Shown here: piece by piece, positions 22,161-31,300 of the stretch
Position numbering within the stretch: position 1 is the stretch's first letter
Layout of the letters: each line of letters starts with the position of its first letter
Virus record (IMG/VR): IMGVR_UViG_3300043409_000384
Coordinates: 1-52,222 of that record
Direction: 5' to 3' (one strand)
Origin: a virus
DNA: 52,222 nt
Notes under the pieces: model-generated
What the model was told of the DNA's origin: nothing
Seen by the model: only the letters and a program-made list of their open reading frames with translations
Database searches by the model: none
Translations under genes and position numbers: made by a program

Positions 22161-22760
22161 TTATTTTCCTCGGGGACGTTGTAGGGTGTTTTTAGTACTG
22201 CCAATGGGACTGTTATTTTGTTGTGGAGTATCGTTGGTGGTTTTACCTGTAGCATACTCCGTATCAGTACCTTGTATTTCTTGCTTGCGTGTGTTGGCAC
22301 TTAGTTCTTTGATCAAATTAGACAGGCGTTTCTGGCCAACAGCTTCTTGTGCGCTGGGTCCACCAAGATCTTCTTTGGTCAACAACGGACTTTCGTCTTC
22401 GTTGCTTTCAACAGGCCCCCATACCAATTGTTCATTCAATGCATCAGCCATGGTTTTAACATCAACCCAACTGGCATTAACACCAGCACGTTCACCGATC
22501 AACTGGCGGATTTGTCCAGGAATAGTTGGATACTTCAATCCAACATCCAACATGTAGCAATCACATGCCCCTTCTTTGGCAAATTCCCAATGTTCAGTTA
22601 CTGGCAGTCTTTTTACAGCACTGATAGTTTCAACTTGGAAACAATCCAATGCATTTTTAATGCGGTCAAGTACTTCGCCCTTGGGCTCTACGTGTGCCAT
22701 TTTGATACGAAACTCGTAGACTTTGTGTGTTTCGTGAAAGTATGCTGATAAATTTTTCAT
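22161..22760 (-). CDS. hypothetical head/packaging-region protein
   Basis: A 199-residue protein with an ordered N-terminal half (MKNLSAYFHETHKVYEFRIK, an alpha/beta domain to about residue 100, containing 'CDCYMLDVGLKYPTIPGQIRQLI') and a polar, disordered C-terminal half rich in T/N/Q. The start MKNLSAYFHET only weakly recalls the MKI-type N-termini. A late promoter (22783-22789) and an AGGAU ribosome site precede it. Function unknown. Confidence 0.6.
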   Translation of the reverse strand: MKNLSAYFHETHKVYEFRIKMAHVEPKGEVLDRIKNALDCFQVETISAVKRLPVTEHWEFAKEGACDCYMLDVGLKYPTIPGQIRQLIGERAGVNASWVDVKTMADALNEQLVWGPVESNEDESPLLTKEDLGGPSAQEAVGQKRLSNLIKELSANTRKQEIQGTDTEYATGKTTNDTPQQNNSPIGSTKNTLQRPRGK

Positions 22761-22782
22761 GTGGCATTAATCCTATATTCTA

Positions 22783-22790
22783 TATTTATG
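22783..22790 (-). promoter_or_regulatory. late promoter (leadered)
   Basis: Minus CATAAATA, about 22 nt upstream of the ATG at 22760, with an AGGAU ribosome site in between. It contrasts with the start-codon-fused promoters. Confidence 0.7.
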
Positions 22791-22795
22791 TCCGT

Positions 22796-23311
22796 TTACT
22801 TCTTTTCTTCTGCGCGATTTTTGCCCAGAATTTGATCTAGTAGCGCATTGCGGTCTAGCACCATGCCTTTTCCGTCAACGGGTTCGTCTTCTTCTCGGTT
22901 GTTGTCCTTGGCTATTTGATGATCTAGTTTGGCCTTGTTCAACTGCAACTGTATCATCTTGAGTTTTTTATCCATTTTAGCAGTCTTGGCAGTGATGCTG
23001 TGCCCCAGTAACATGCCCGCTGTTTGTAATATAACTCCAGCAAAACGTGGATCAACATTCATGCCCAAATCTATTAGATCTTCTGCTTTGCTTTTGGCCA
23101 ACAGGGCCAATTCATCTAGCTCGCTGTCCGCAGTATCTAAATCTCTAACATAGGGCAAGGCCGCATCAATTTTATCTATGGCCGCATCAACATCAGTTAT
23201 CATGTTTCTGTTTTGTGCTATTACCGTTCTAATATCTTCTGTGGTGGTACCGCCTGCATCATCTATTATAGATGATGGTAAATTGAAGGTTTCTTCGAGT
23301 TTTTTAGTCAT
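22796..23311 (-). CDS. gp16: probable small terminase subunit (gp16-like)
   Basis: A 171-residue protein beginning MTKKLEETFNLP, helix-rich with a central coiled-coil region ('MDKKLKMIQLQLNKAKLDHQIAKDN', about 110-140) and an acidic/basic tail. Size, coiled coil and position (same region as terL) fit the T4 gp16 family, which forms rings and regulates gp17. I prefer the ATG at 23311, directly after a late promoter, over the in-frame one at 23362 that overlaps the hydrolase gene. Assignment is by architecture and recalled similarity to cyanophage gp16 proteins; no alignment was run. Confidence 0.6.
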   Translation of the reverse strand: MTKKLEETFNLPSSIIDDAGGTTTEDIRTVIAQNRNMITDVDAAIDKIDAALPYVRDLDTADSELDELALLAKSKAEDLIDLGMNVDPRFAGVILQTAGMLLGHSITAKTAKMDKKLKMIQLQLNKAKLDHQIAKDNNREEDEPVDGKGMVLDRNALLDQILGKNRAEEKK

Positions 23312-23315
23312 ACGG

Positions 23316-23323
23316 TATTTATG
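23316..23323 (-). promoter_or_regulatory. late promoter fused to start codon
   Basis: Minus CATAAATA then CCGT then ATG (23311). Its TAA is the stop codon of the hydrolase gene (23319-23321). Confidence 0.75.
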
Positions 23324-24128
23324 GGATAATTTTTGGTATAGGTTTATCCCTGAACCAGTCACAGATTGCTGTTATTACTTCTTTTTGTCTTTTTCGGAAA
23401 TAGTGTCCGTCCTCTGCACTTACGTTATTCGTAACCAATATAGAATCAGTCTTGCTCATTTGTTCTTGTGCTTTTTCCCAAACTTCTTTTTCATGCATAA
23501 CAATTAAAATTGGAGTTTTACTGTCCGCAACATCATAGGTGTCTAGTCGTGCTCCTTGGTGATGTTTATCAATTCCATCCAGCACATGCCATGTACCCGA
23601 CGCACTGACTATCTTGTGTAGTTTTGTTTCAACCAAACTAATATTTGCCACATCAAGTGCTCCGTAACTAATACCAAACCAATTTAATTTTGCATTTGGA
23701 AATTTATTGCTTAATATATCTATTACTTGAAGTGCTTCCCGCCGACGGTCAAGTGATTCTCTATAAAAGCTACCAACCCATCCTTTGCCGTATGCAACAA
23801 AATAATCAGGAACATCAAAGATTGCTACTGCTACGTTTTGATCTAGCCAATAGTGCATCCATTCCCACGTAAACTGATATATTCCGTCGCCGGTTTTGTC
23901 AGCAATGGTACCATCAGCGTTATAATAAAAGAAATGTGGAGTTAACCCACCGTAGGTGTATATCACAACAGTGTCTGGATCTGCTACTCGACTTAAAATA
24001 CAAACAGATGTTTGATGTTTTGGATATTTTAAAAACTCTATTTCAGAAATTTGCAATCCTGAAAGAGATCTGGCTTTTTGTTTGTTGTAAACTCTTTGTA
24101 ATAACTCATGACGATCTGGATAGGGCAT
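23319..24128 (-). CDS. alpha/beta hydrolase-fold protein
   Basis: A 269-residue protein with a nucleophile elbow G-I-S-Y-G ('NWFGISYGALD', about residues 143-153), an oxyanion-type 'YGGLTPHFFY' near residue 60, an acid candidate in 'TPILIVMHEKEVW' and a final catalytic histidine 'EDGHYFRKR' (about 237-245). This is a complete esterase/lipase-type triad in the expected order. No signal peptide. It lies just downstream of the second Bug gene and a terminator, next to packaging genes. Substrate unknown; capsule de-acetylation or lipid cleavage are speculative options. The upstream TTAAATA-CTCA-ATG could be a variant late promoter. Confidence 0.7.
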   Translation of the reverse strand: MPYPDRHELLQRVYNKQKARSLSGLQISEIEFLKYPKHQTSVCILSRVADPDTVVIYTYGGLTPHFFYYNADGTIADKTGDGIYQFTWEWMHYWLDQNVAVAIFDVPDYFVAYGKGWVGSFYRESLDRRREALQVIDILSNKFPNAKLNWFGISYGALDVANISLVETKLHKIVSASGTWHVLDGIDKHHQGARLDTYDVADSKTPILIVMHEKEVWEKAQEQMSKTDSILVTNNVSAEDGHYFRKRQKEVITAICDWFRDKPIPKIIP

Positions 24129-24143
24129 TGAGTATTTAACATC

Positions 24144-24167
24144 AAAAAAGGACCTTACGGTCCTTTT
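24144..24167 (-). terminator. Rho-independent terminator
   Basis: A 9-bp helix AAAAGGACC/GGUCCUUUU (24159-24167 with 24146-24154) with loop GUAA, followed by UU. It lies directly after the stop of the second Bug gene. A-tract and U-tract are symmetric, so it may work in both directions. Confidence 0.82.
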
Positions 24168-24168
24168 A

Positions 24169-25077
24169 TTATTTGAGTTTAACGCCTGTGGTTAGTCGTT
24201 TCCACTTTTGCCGTTCCTCGTTGTACCAAGGGTCTAGTTCGTTGTCTTTGAGTGCCACCGGCTCGCACATGTCTGCTTTGAGACTATCCTGTACTGTTTT
24301 GGCATTTACTGCTTGTGTTAGTATGGCTCTCCACTCTTTAAACTTGGCCTCTGGTGTTGTGGTTGGAACAAGAAGTTGATGCGGAACAATTAACGATTTA
24401 AGCACAGGGTTAAATCCCAGATCAGCCAGTGGTTTATATCCGTGTGCTGTTTTTGTTCCAGTGATGCCCAACACATGTGTTTGGACTTTTCTGCTTGAGT
24501 CATTGGCCCAGGTATCTGCCTCGGACATGAATCCAACACTGAAATCCAAGTTGCCGCCAAGCATGGTAAGGAATGAGTCAGCAGTGCTTTTGAAAGGTAC
24601 TGCCTGTGCATTTGGGTATTTGTCAATAATTTGCAAACTGAACAAGTGACTTGTGGCACCAAGTCCGCTGACTCCAATGTTTAGGGGTTTATCTTTGGGT
24701 ACTTCGTTCCAGGATTTGTACTTGACTGAACTGATGGCCATGGGACTGGTACAAAATAACATGACCGGACGGAAATCTCGTACATCATAACTTTCGGTTG
24801 GGTAAAACTCTGGACGAACAAAGAACGCACTACTTGTGTGTAAAATAGTGTTTGGATTTGCTTTCACAAAGTTTGCCGCGATGGCATTGCCTGCACCAGG
24901 CTTGGTGTCAGATATAAAATTATATTTGGTTTGAATACGATTTGCTTCCTGTGCCAGAGCACGGCTGTAATTGGCCATGCTGTCAGCAGGACTAAATGCA
25001 TAATAAATGGTTACATTTTCTTGAGCCGTTGCCGCAAAAGACAAGGCTATGGTTAGTATAGCGAATAGCTTTTTCAT
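24169..25077 (-). CDS. second Bug/TctC-family periplasmic binding protein
   Basis: A 302-residue protein with a clear signal peptide (MKKLFAILTIALSFAATAQE, cleavage near AQ), then 'VTIYYAFSPADSMANYSRAL' and the family block 'DTKPGAGNAIAANFV'. I choose the ATG at 25077 because it has a good ribosome site (UUAAGGAAAA) and gives a correct signal peptide; an in-frame ATG at 25110 would add 11 residues. It has its own late promoter and a terminator, forming an independent unit. Sequence diverges from the copy at 1932-2843, so the two may bind different ligands. No permease genes are nearby. Confidence 0.85.
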   Translation of the reverse strand: MKKLFAILTIALSFAATAQENVTIYYAFSPADSMANYSRALAQEANRIQTKYNFISDTKPGAGNAIAANFVKANPNTILHTSSAFFVRPEFYPTESYDVRDFRPVMLFCTSPMAISSVKYKSWNEVPKDKPLNIGVSGLGATSHLFSLQIIDKYPNAQAVPFKSTADSFLTMLGGNLDFSVGFMSEADTWANDSSRKVQTHVLGITGTKTAHGYKPLADLGFNPVLKSLIVPHQLLVPTTTPEAKFKEWRAILTQAVNAKTVQDSLKADMCEPVALKDNELDPWYNEERQKWKRLTTGVKLK

Positions 25078-25134
25078 AATTTTCCTTAAGTGTGATTTGT
25101 GTCCGCTCACGGGACTAGTAGTTGATACTAATAC

Positions 25135-25142
25135 TATTTATT
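25135..25142 (-). promoter_or_regulatory. late promoter of the second Bug gene
   Basis: Minus AATAAATA at the end of the gp4-like gene (adjacent to its TAA), giving a leader of about 50 nt with a ribosome site before ATG 25077. Confidence 0.7.
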
Positions 25143-25575
25143 ATCTCTTCTTGCCTTGATGAAAAATTTGATCTTCTGTTATCACACGAAAAGTCAGGCC
25201 TTGATTCTTGCACCAGGCCCTGGCTGCTTCCCATTTGGCCATGTTAAGTATGGCGGCGGCCTGTGATCTGGCATTGGTGTTGCCTTCTAGTGTGGTTTCT
25301 TTTTTTGGTTTAACTTCAATTACTTCGGCATGTTGTCGTCCTTGGGCATCATTATAAACAATTAAAAAATCTGGTACATAAATTGTATTTTTGCCTGTCA
25401 ACGGATTACGATAGTTAACATGTATGGCTTCGCTGGCCCATTGCAAGATACTGGGGTTGTTGTCGCAGAACTGCATGAATGTCCATTCCCACCCCGATCG
25501 GTAAGTTGGCGTTTTATTTCCCACATACTTGGCAGGATTTTGTAATTGATATTTGCCTTGTGCGTACTTGCTCAT
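25141..25575 (-). CDS. gp4: head-completion nuclease gp4-like
   Basis: A 144-residue protein resembling T4 gp4 (gp50/65): start 'MSKYAQGKYQLQNPAKYVGNK', 'YRSGWEWTFMQFCD', then 'IYVPDFLIVY...EVIEVKPKKE', a PD-(D/E)xK-type nuclease core (D in VPDF, ExK in VIEVKPK), as in TnsA-like endonucleases. T4 gp4 trims or finishes DNA ends in filled heads before tail joining. Position among head and tail genes agrees. Confidence 0.82.
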   Translation of the reverse strand: MSKYAQGKYQLQNPAKYVGNKTPTYRSGWEWTFMQFCDNNPSILQWASEAIHVNYRNPLTGKNTIYVPDFLIVYNDAQGRQHAEVIEVKPKKETTLEGNTNARSQAAAILNMAKWEAARAWCKNQGLTFRVITEDQIFHQGKKR

Positions 25576-25976
25576 GCTATGATTGTTCTAGCAACATATT
25601 TGTTTTTAACTAGATTATTCTGAACACCAATTAGGCTTGTACCAATTCTACTGAGATTTAGAAAATAGCTTATATACGGAGTTAGTTGTTTTTGATTTAA
25701 TTTTTTAAATTCATCCAATACCGCCATTACATCCATATTTTGCACACGGGCTGTATATATCACCGCACTGCTCAATGCCAGGGCGCTGTCTTTGTTGGCA
25801 GTGACTTTTTCAAAATAACTAACCACAGCATCATCTTTGGCAGTGCTGATACTAATAGTATTGTCAAAATAATTATTAAAAAACTTAGATCCATCACCGT
25901 TTATGTTGTTTAAATTGACTGCACCGAGGTTACTGGGATTGTTTTTTAACTGTTCAAATGTGTTGATAACTGACAT
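25572..25976 (-). CDS. conserved-type hypothetical structural protein
   Basis: A 134-residue protein with an N/S-rich start and a hydrophobic helical centre ('LALSSAVIYTARVQNMDVMAVLDEFKKL'), ending '...NKYVARTIIA'. It is coupled to gp4 (4-bp overlap) and has a ribosome site (AAGGACA). I recall similar proteins in marine myoviruses near tail genes, but not a function. Confidence 0.6.
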   Translation of the reverse strand: MSVINTFEQLKNNPSNLGAVNLNNINGDGSKFFNNYFDNTISISTAKDDAVVSYFEKVTANKDSALALSSAVIYTARVQNMDVMAVLDEFKKLNQKQLTPYISYFLNLSRIGTSLIGVQNNLVKNKYVARTIIA

Positions 25977-25985
25977 AATTTGTCC

Positions 25986-27578
25986 TTAGGGATCTGGATA
26001 CGGATTAGATTGGTTACTTGACGCATTGAGATTGTCAACAGCATTTTGCTGTGGCGTTGTATACACCGTGCCATCAGCACCCACAACAGTTGTACTGCCA
26101 TCGGGATTGTATGTTGTGGTTTCACCGGTTTCGTCATTGAATATAGTTTCAGAGTCTGGACTACCAGCACCACCTTCTTCGGGACTGTTGCCACTCGGAT
26201 CCTGTGCTCGTTGCAACTCAGCAAGTTTATATTGGTTGTCAAGCACTGCTGATGTCAATCCATCAATGTTATCGTTGATGTCTTGTTCGTCGGACTGTAG
26301 TTGACTTAACTCAGCTTTGTTGTCCAGTATAATTTGTTCCAAGGCTGCAATATCTTCTTCAGTCAAGTTGGGATCATATTCAAGATTATATGTGTCAGCT
26401 TCAATTTGGGCTTCAAGTCTTGCTTGTGATGATTGATTATCCGCTAAGTCTTGATTTGCTTGTGCTATCGAATCTTCGTCTGCTGATATCTGTGCCGATA
26501 CTTGATCTATCTCGGCTTGTTGGTTTGTGCTTGCGGCAGCAGGATCGCTTGGTAATCCATCGCCATAACCTATTGTGGCACCATCAATCTTTTGACCGTT
26601 ACTAAACACTTTGCCTAGTTTGTCTTTGCCTTTGTTAAATAGATCTTTGGCGCTACCAGCAATAGCAGATATGCCGCCAGCACCAGCCAACACACCAACA
26701 CCCTTATCTATGCCACCTGCCAGTAATCCACTACCAATTGTGCTCAATGCTCCACCCAGTATGGCGGTACCATTGATGTTCTTGAGATTATTAAGTATAC
26801 CTGGCAAGCCGGTTAGTCCTTCGCTTAGATCGTGTACAGTTCTATCGGTTATGTTGGTTGTGCCCAATTCACTGGGACGAGTATCGTATTGCAACATAGC
26901 AAAGCCGGACACAGTATCTTCGCTAACTTGTCCGTAGGCATATTTAACAGCTTGAAATTGCACAGTCATTGTGTTTTCTAGTGTGCCAGACTCGCCACCT
27001 TGTGCATGTTCACCGTGTTGAAATTGTGTAATAGTGGGATTAATTAATGTATACTCAGCAAACTTTTTGTTGTGCAAACTGTAAATTCTAATGGCATTTA
27101 AAAATTGTTGTGTGCCGGGACTACTAGCAGGATACTGTCTAGGTGTGTAACCCCAAATTTGATTTTGTCTTGCACTGTACTTGGTTGGAGCCGCATAAAT
27201 GCTTTCATTCCAATCGCTGTCTCTATAATAGTAACTGTAGTAGTCATACCAAAAATTTCTAACTACATCTAAGTTGTCATCGTGAAATTTAATACTTACT
27301 GCATCATATTTGACTTTTGTTTGTACAATATCAACACGGTTGTATGCATTCAGTGTTTTTGTTTCAACTGTGAACTTTGGCAAGCTGGCACTTTTAACAA
27401 CCAGCCCCATTCGTAATTTATCATCATTGGAAACTCTTGCAATTTCAGGATTCAAATCAAATGCCACATGGAATAACCAACCGTACTTGGGACTAAGTCC
27501 AAAGTTATTGTCAACAAAGATTCTGGCCGCGTGTGTGCGATCAAACATGAAATTTTTATTAGTAGATGGTACCGGCAT
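25986..27578 (-). CDS. tail-tube-like protein with Gly-rich and coiled-coil extensions
   Basis: A 530-residue protein from the ATG at 27578 (the upstream ATG 27596 lies before the late promoter core). The N-terminal half recalls the gp19/gp54 tube fold ('LVVKSASLPKFTVETKTLNAYNR...YDAVSIKFHDDNLDVVRNFWYDYY'). A Gly/Ala-rich hydrophobic stretch (about 255-300) follows, then a long coiled coil (about 340-450: 'EIDQVSAQISADEDSIAQAN' onward) and an acidic Pro/Gly tail. This resembles a tube initiator or a tube protein fused to a tape-measure-like helix. It follows the tail tube gene after a terminator, under its own promoter. Function inferred. Confidence 0.6.
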   Translation of the reverse strand: MPVPSTNKNFMFDRTHAARIFVDNNFGLSPKYGWLFHVAFDLNPEIARVSNDDKLRMGLVVKSASLPKFTVETKTLNAYNRVDIVQTKVKYDAVSIKFHDDNLDVVRNFWYDYYSYYYRDSDWNESIYAAPTKYSARQNQIWGYTPRQYPASSPGTQQFLNAIRIYSLHNKKFAEYTLINPTITQFQHGEHAQGGESGTLENTMTVQFQAVKYAYGQVSEDTVSGFAMLQYDTRPSELGTTNITDRTVHDLSEGLTGLPGILNNLKNINGTAILGGALSTIGSGLLAGGIDKGVGVLAGAGGISAIAGSAKDLFNKGKDKLGKVFSNGQKIDGATIGYGDGLPSDPAAASTNQQAEIDQVSAQISADEDSIAQANQDLADNQSSQARLEAQIEADTYNLEYDPNLTEEDIAALEQIILDNKAELSQLQSDEQDINDNIDGLTSAVLDNQYKLAELQRAQDPSGNSPEEGGAGSPDSETIFNDETGETTTYNPDGSTTVVGADGTVYTTPQQNAVDNLNASSNQSNPYPDP

Positions 27579-27583
27579 ACAGT

Positions 27584-27591
27584 TATTTATG
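27584..27591 (-). promoter_or_regulatory. late promoter fused to start codon, after terminator
   Basis: Minus CATAAATA then ACTGT then ATG (27578). Its upstream end is 3 bp from the U-tract of the terminator at 27595-27620, so terminator, promoter and start codon are packed into 45 bp. Confidence 0.78.
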
Positions 27592-27594
27592 GTC

Positions 27595-27620
27595 AAAAAA
27601 AAGCCCGGGATAAACCGGGC
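27595..27620 (-). terminator. Rho-independent terminator of the tail tube gene
   Basis: Helix GCCCGG/CCGGGC (27615-27620 with 27603-27608), loop UUUAUC, then eight U residues (27595-27602). Confidence 0.92.
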
Positions 27621-27637
27621 TTGCTATACTTACGTTA

Positions 27638-28282
27638 TTAAGCTGTTTGATATGTTAGTGTATTAACGCCAGCAGTGGCTCTAACTTGCTTGCCAGATTC
27701 TGGATCAGCATCACCACCTGTTGGGTGTAGGATAGCATTGTCGAAACGGATTGTCAATGCAATCATTGCGGCTTCGCTTGTACCATAGTTCATCTCACCC
27801 CAGTCAGCTTGACTAATTTGGCAACCTGTCATCTCCCACTTTTCCAATGTCACTGGTGCCGACTTGCCGTTGCCGCCATCTAGTACTTCGTATACCAGAT
27901 CAAATTTGTAGTTACCACCGGAAGCCGCACTAGACTGCTCCAAGAAGTCAAACTGCTTTTGAATTTGTTGGCTTACCAATGTACCAACTTGCCCACCCAT
28001 GTCGTCACGCAGGTTAACTGTAGTTTCTGCCCACTCGGGTTTGCCTTGCATGTAGATTTTACTGTTGTAAATGTCTAGTGCAAATGGATTAAAATTAACG
28101 CTGGGACGCTTGATATCAACAACTTGTTTTGTTAATTCTTGAGCGTTTGATGCGCCTGTACCTGTGCCGCCAAAGTTTAAGAAAGTAGCACGAAAGCGAT
28201 ACTTTAGTTTTGGCATTAACAGACCTTGAGTGTTACCATCAAAAGGTACTGTAAATTTGTTTAATGACGCTACGGTTGACAT
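27638..28282 (-). CDS. gp19: tail tube protein (gp19-like)
   Basis: A 214-residue protein with the contractile-tail tube fold features: 'FRATFLNFGGTG', 'VDIKRPSVNFNPFALDIYNSKIYMQGKPEWAETTVNLRDDMGG', 'DFLEQSSAASGGNYKFDLVYEVLDGGNG' and 'LEKWEMTGCQISQADWGEMNYGTSEAAMIALTIRFDNA'. It is somewhat larger than T4 gp19 (163). It polymerises as hexameric rings inside the sheath. It lies directly downstream of the sheath gene, separated by a hairpin, as in T4, and has an AGGAG ribosome site. Confidence 0.9.
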   Translation of the reverse strand: MSTVASLNKFTVPFDGNTQGLLMPKLKYRFRATFLNFGGTGTGASNAQELTKQVVDIKRPSVNFNPFALDIYNSKIYMQGKPEWAETTVNLRDDMGGQVGTLVSQQIQKQFDFLEQSSAASGGNYKFDLVYEVLDGGNGKSAPVTLEKWEMTGCQISQADWGEMNYGTSEAAMIALTIRFDNAILHPTGGDADPESGKQVRATAGVNTLTYQTA

Positions 28283-28305
28283 CTTATATATTCTCCTATT
28301 ACACT

Positions 28306-28352
28306 TATTTACCTATATTCTTACTCAATGATGCTAGGGGTGTCCCTAGCAT
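28306..28352 (-). promoter_or_regulatory. intergenic hairpin and weak late-like promoter
   Basis: Between sheath and tube genes the minus strand forms AUGCUAGGG-ACAC-CCCUAGCAU (28331-28352), a 9-bp perfect hairpin without a U-tract, so more likely an mRNA stability or processing element than a terminator. GTAAATA (28305-28312) downstream is an off-consensus late promoter candidate. Confidence 0.55.
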
Positions 28353-28364
28353 TATCTACGTAGT

Positions 28365-31300
28365 TTATTTTCCTAACGATCCAGCCGCAATAGAACCTGG
28401 ATTCAACAAGCGAATTGGAATGTAAATAAACTCAACGTCTTTGACAGGCTCGATGGCAATGTCAATATAAAGTTCATTTGCCGCAACACGAGCTGGTGTG
28501 TTGTTTGTAGTATCACATACAACCAAGAAGTCATAGATACCGCGTTTGGCAACCAGGTCGTTCATTGCACCTTCAATCACACGCTTGATTTGATCACGTG
28601 TAATCTTGTCATTTGGTTCAAACAAGAAACCGTTACCAACCTTAGCAAAAATTGTACGAATATAGTTTACCAACCGTGCAACGTTGACCCGATCCAATGA
28701 ACTGGCAAATGCATTACGAGTCTTTTGTCCCCACACACACAAACCAATACCTGGTAGGATTGTGATTGGATTGACGTTGTTCTGATACATAGAATCACGT
28801 AGACCTTGGCTAACACCATTGCGAGTAAACTCACCGGTTGCTTCGTTAATATAACCAATGTCTGTGGCATTGTCAACTAAACCACGGCGTACACCTGCTG
28901 GTGCAAACCAAGGAAAGCTCACGCTGTCATTACGTATAAATGTACGCAACATAATATGGCTTGGCGGTACTACAACGGTGTTGCCCTTGACGTCACTAGA
29001 TTGTGCGCTTGGATAGTAAACACCCAAGTACGGATCTGCTGTGCTTAGGCCGTCGCCGTTTGTGTTGTTACTCCAGTTTGCAATAGCCACTGCGTTTGGA
29101 GCCAATGAGAATGGTGTATCGCCAATAATAAATGCTGTATTAGCACGGTCGTTGTTTAGACCAACCATGTCATCAATCAACTCTTGATATCCAGGGGCCG
29201 CAATGATGTTGAACGCAAACTGGTCTTCGCGTATTTCTGTACTGGCCGCAATGGCTGACTGCATGGCTTTAACAACCATGTTGCGCTGTGCGGCTGGACC
29301 TGCATACATGCTGCCATCATTCTTGTTACCACTTACTGTCTGCCATGTAGCGGCTACATCAGGTAAACTGCTGCCTGCATTTGGAACAGCAGGAGTGTCA
29401 GGAAAGCTGGTAGCATTAAAATAGTCACTGACATACTGCTTAACGTTAAAGCCACTGCGACGTGTGTTGAACAACAACATGCCACGTGGATATAAACGAT
29501 GATCAGGAGCATCTTGATCAATATAATTGCTAGTTGTCAATGTAGCAATACTTGGGAACGAACCAGTCACAATGTCTGTTGTACCATCTGTGTCCCAACG
29601 TGCATCAGCAAACAAAATACCGTTCTGGCTTGTTTGGTCTGTTTTGTCAACAGCCACAAATTTTGTACCGTTGTAACGATATAGTGATGGATAGTTGACC
29701 AAGTCACCCGAATCTAACCATAAGTCACCTGCTGTTAATGCGGTATTGTCGGTTTGTGTAGTTGGCTCACTGGCACTAACAATAACACCACTGGGATCGG
29801 TGTTGGTCAAGTTATATCCACGAGCATCGCTAGTTGGATTACGATAACCTTTCCATCCTGAATTGTTGATCATAATATCAACATCAGCCGCATCACCGTA
29901 GTACCATAATGTACCATCTTCCGGCGCCTGATATGGTGTAGAGAAACTGTATGTATATGCTTGGAAGCCAGTTCCAGTACCGCCAGGTGTCCAGTTGCTT
30001 AATACCAAGCCAGGAGTTGCTGGATCAGCACTTACGCCAGTTGTACTGGTAGTAAAACCAGCTGTTGTTAACGGTGTGCCTGTAACATTATTAAGAATAA
30101 TCTCGCCACCTAGTTCGTGTTTAATAGTAACAGCACCAGATGAGCCAACACTAGCAGTAACATAAGGAATGTTTTGTGCCAAAATTGCGGCCACAAAGTC
30201 AGCTGTTGCTGTGCCACCCAGTGTACAAGTGTAGCTACCAAGTGTAGTTGTACCCAAGTCTGTGGCTTGTAGTGTAAAACTATTACCAACAGTAAATGCC
30301 GCAGATGGTATGCTACCGGTTACACTAGTCATTGGGCCTGCGTTACGGAACATTAATCTAACGCCCAACAAATTGGTGTTACTAGAACTTACTGTATAAC
30401 GAGCATACATAGAACCTTCAGCAATACCATTGCCGCCACCTGACAAATCTAAATTGTATATAGCCGATGCACTACTAACATACACTGGCACTGACAACGA
30501 TGTGAATGATCCTGCTGTGGCATTGTATTGCTTGACTGCAAGGTTCATGCCGTTGCCTTGTACGCTGGTTTTTATGTAGACCGAACCACTTGGAGCCGCG
30601 ACTGTGTCACTAGACAACCAACTTGGGATATCTACATAACTACCACGTGATATTTGTGGACTGAAATATGTACCAGCAGTGATACCTGCTTTGGACAATG
30701 GAGTACCCGGACCGTCAATTAAAATAACTTTACCGTCTGCTGTACTACCTGTGCTCTTAGCATAACTAGTGGCATAAATCTTTAATACTCCACTGGCACC
30801 GGAAGCTGTTACACCAGAAATTGCGGCATCATTGATCTTAGATGCGATTGCCGACACAGTTGTTGCTGTGGTTAATGATATATTAGATGTATTAATTGTT
30901 ACAAAAGCATTGGCTGTAAATGCCTCTGGCGCTGTACCAGTGACCGTGGGCCATGCTTGTTGCCACGTATTTCCACCAACTTGAGTCCATGCATTGTCGG
31001 GAGTTTTATAAAATGTTGTATTGTCTGTGCTGGCAACAACAACTGCATAACTGCCAATTGTACCAATTGATGCTTTTGGTGTTCCCGACGTTAAATCTGT
31101 AGTGTCTGTGATAACAATAGGTGTTTCACGAGTAAATGTGCCCAAACTGGCATCCCACTCATTAATACCCCATGTGGTGCTGTTTAAATCCAACCAGTAT
31201 GTGCCATCTTCCACAGGACTGTCAGGACGGTTACTTGTAGCATCTAATTGATCCAAATCAATATCAGCACGAACAGCATATAAACTGTTGGCCGCGCCCA

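Noticed and set aside
28331-28352. Intrinsic terminator between sheath and tube genes
   Set aside because: Strong hairpin, but no U-tract follows. Recorded as a regulatory/stability hairpin instead.
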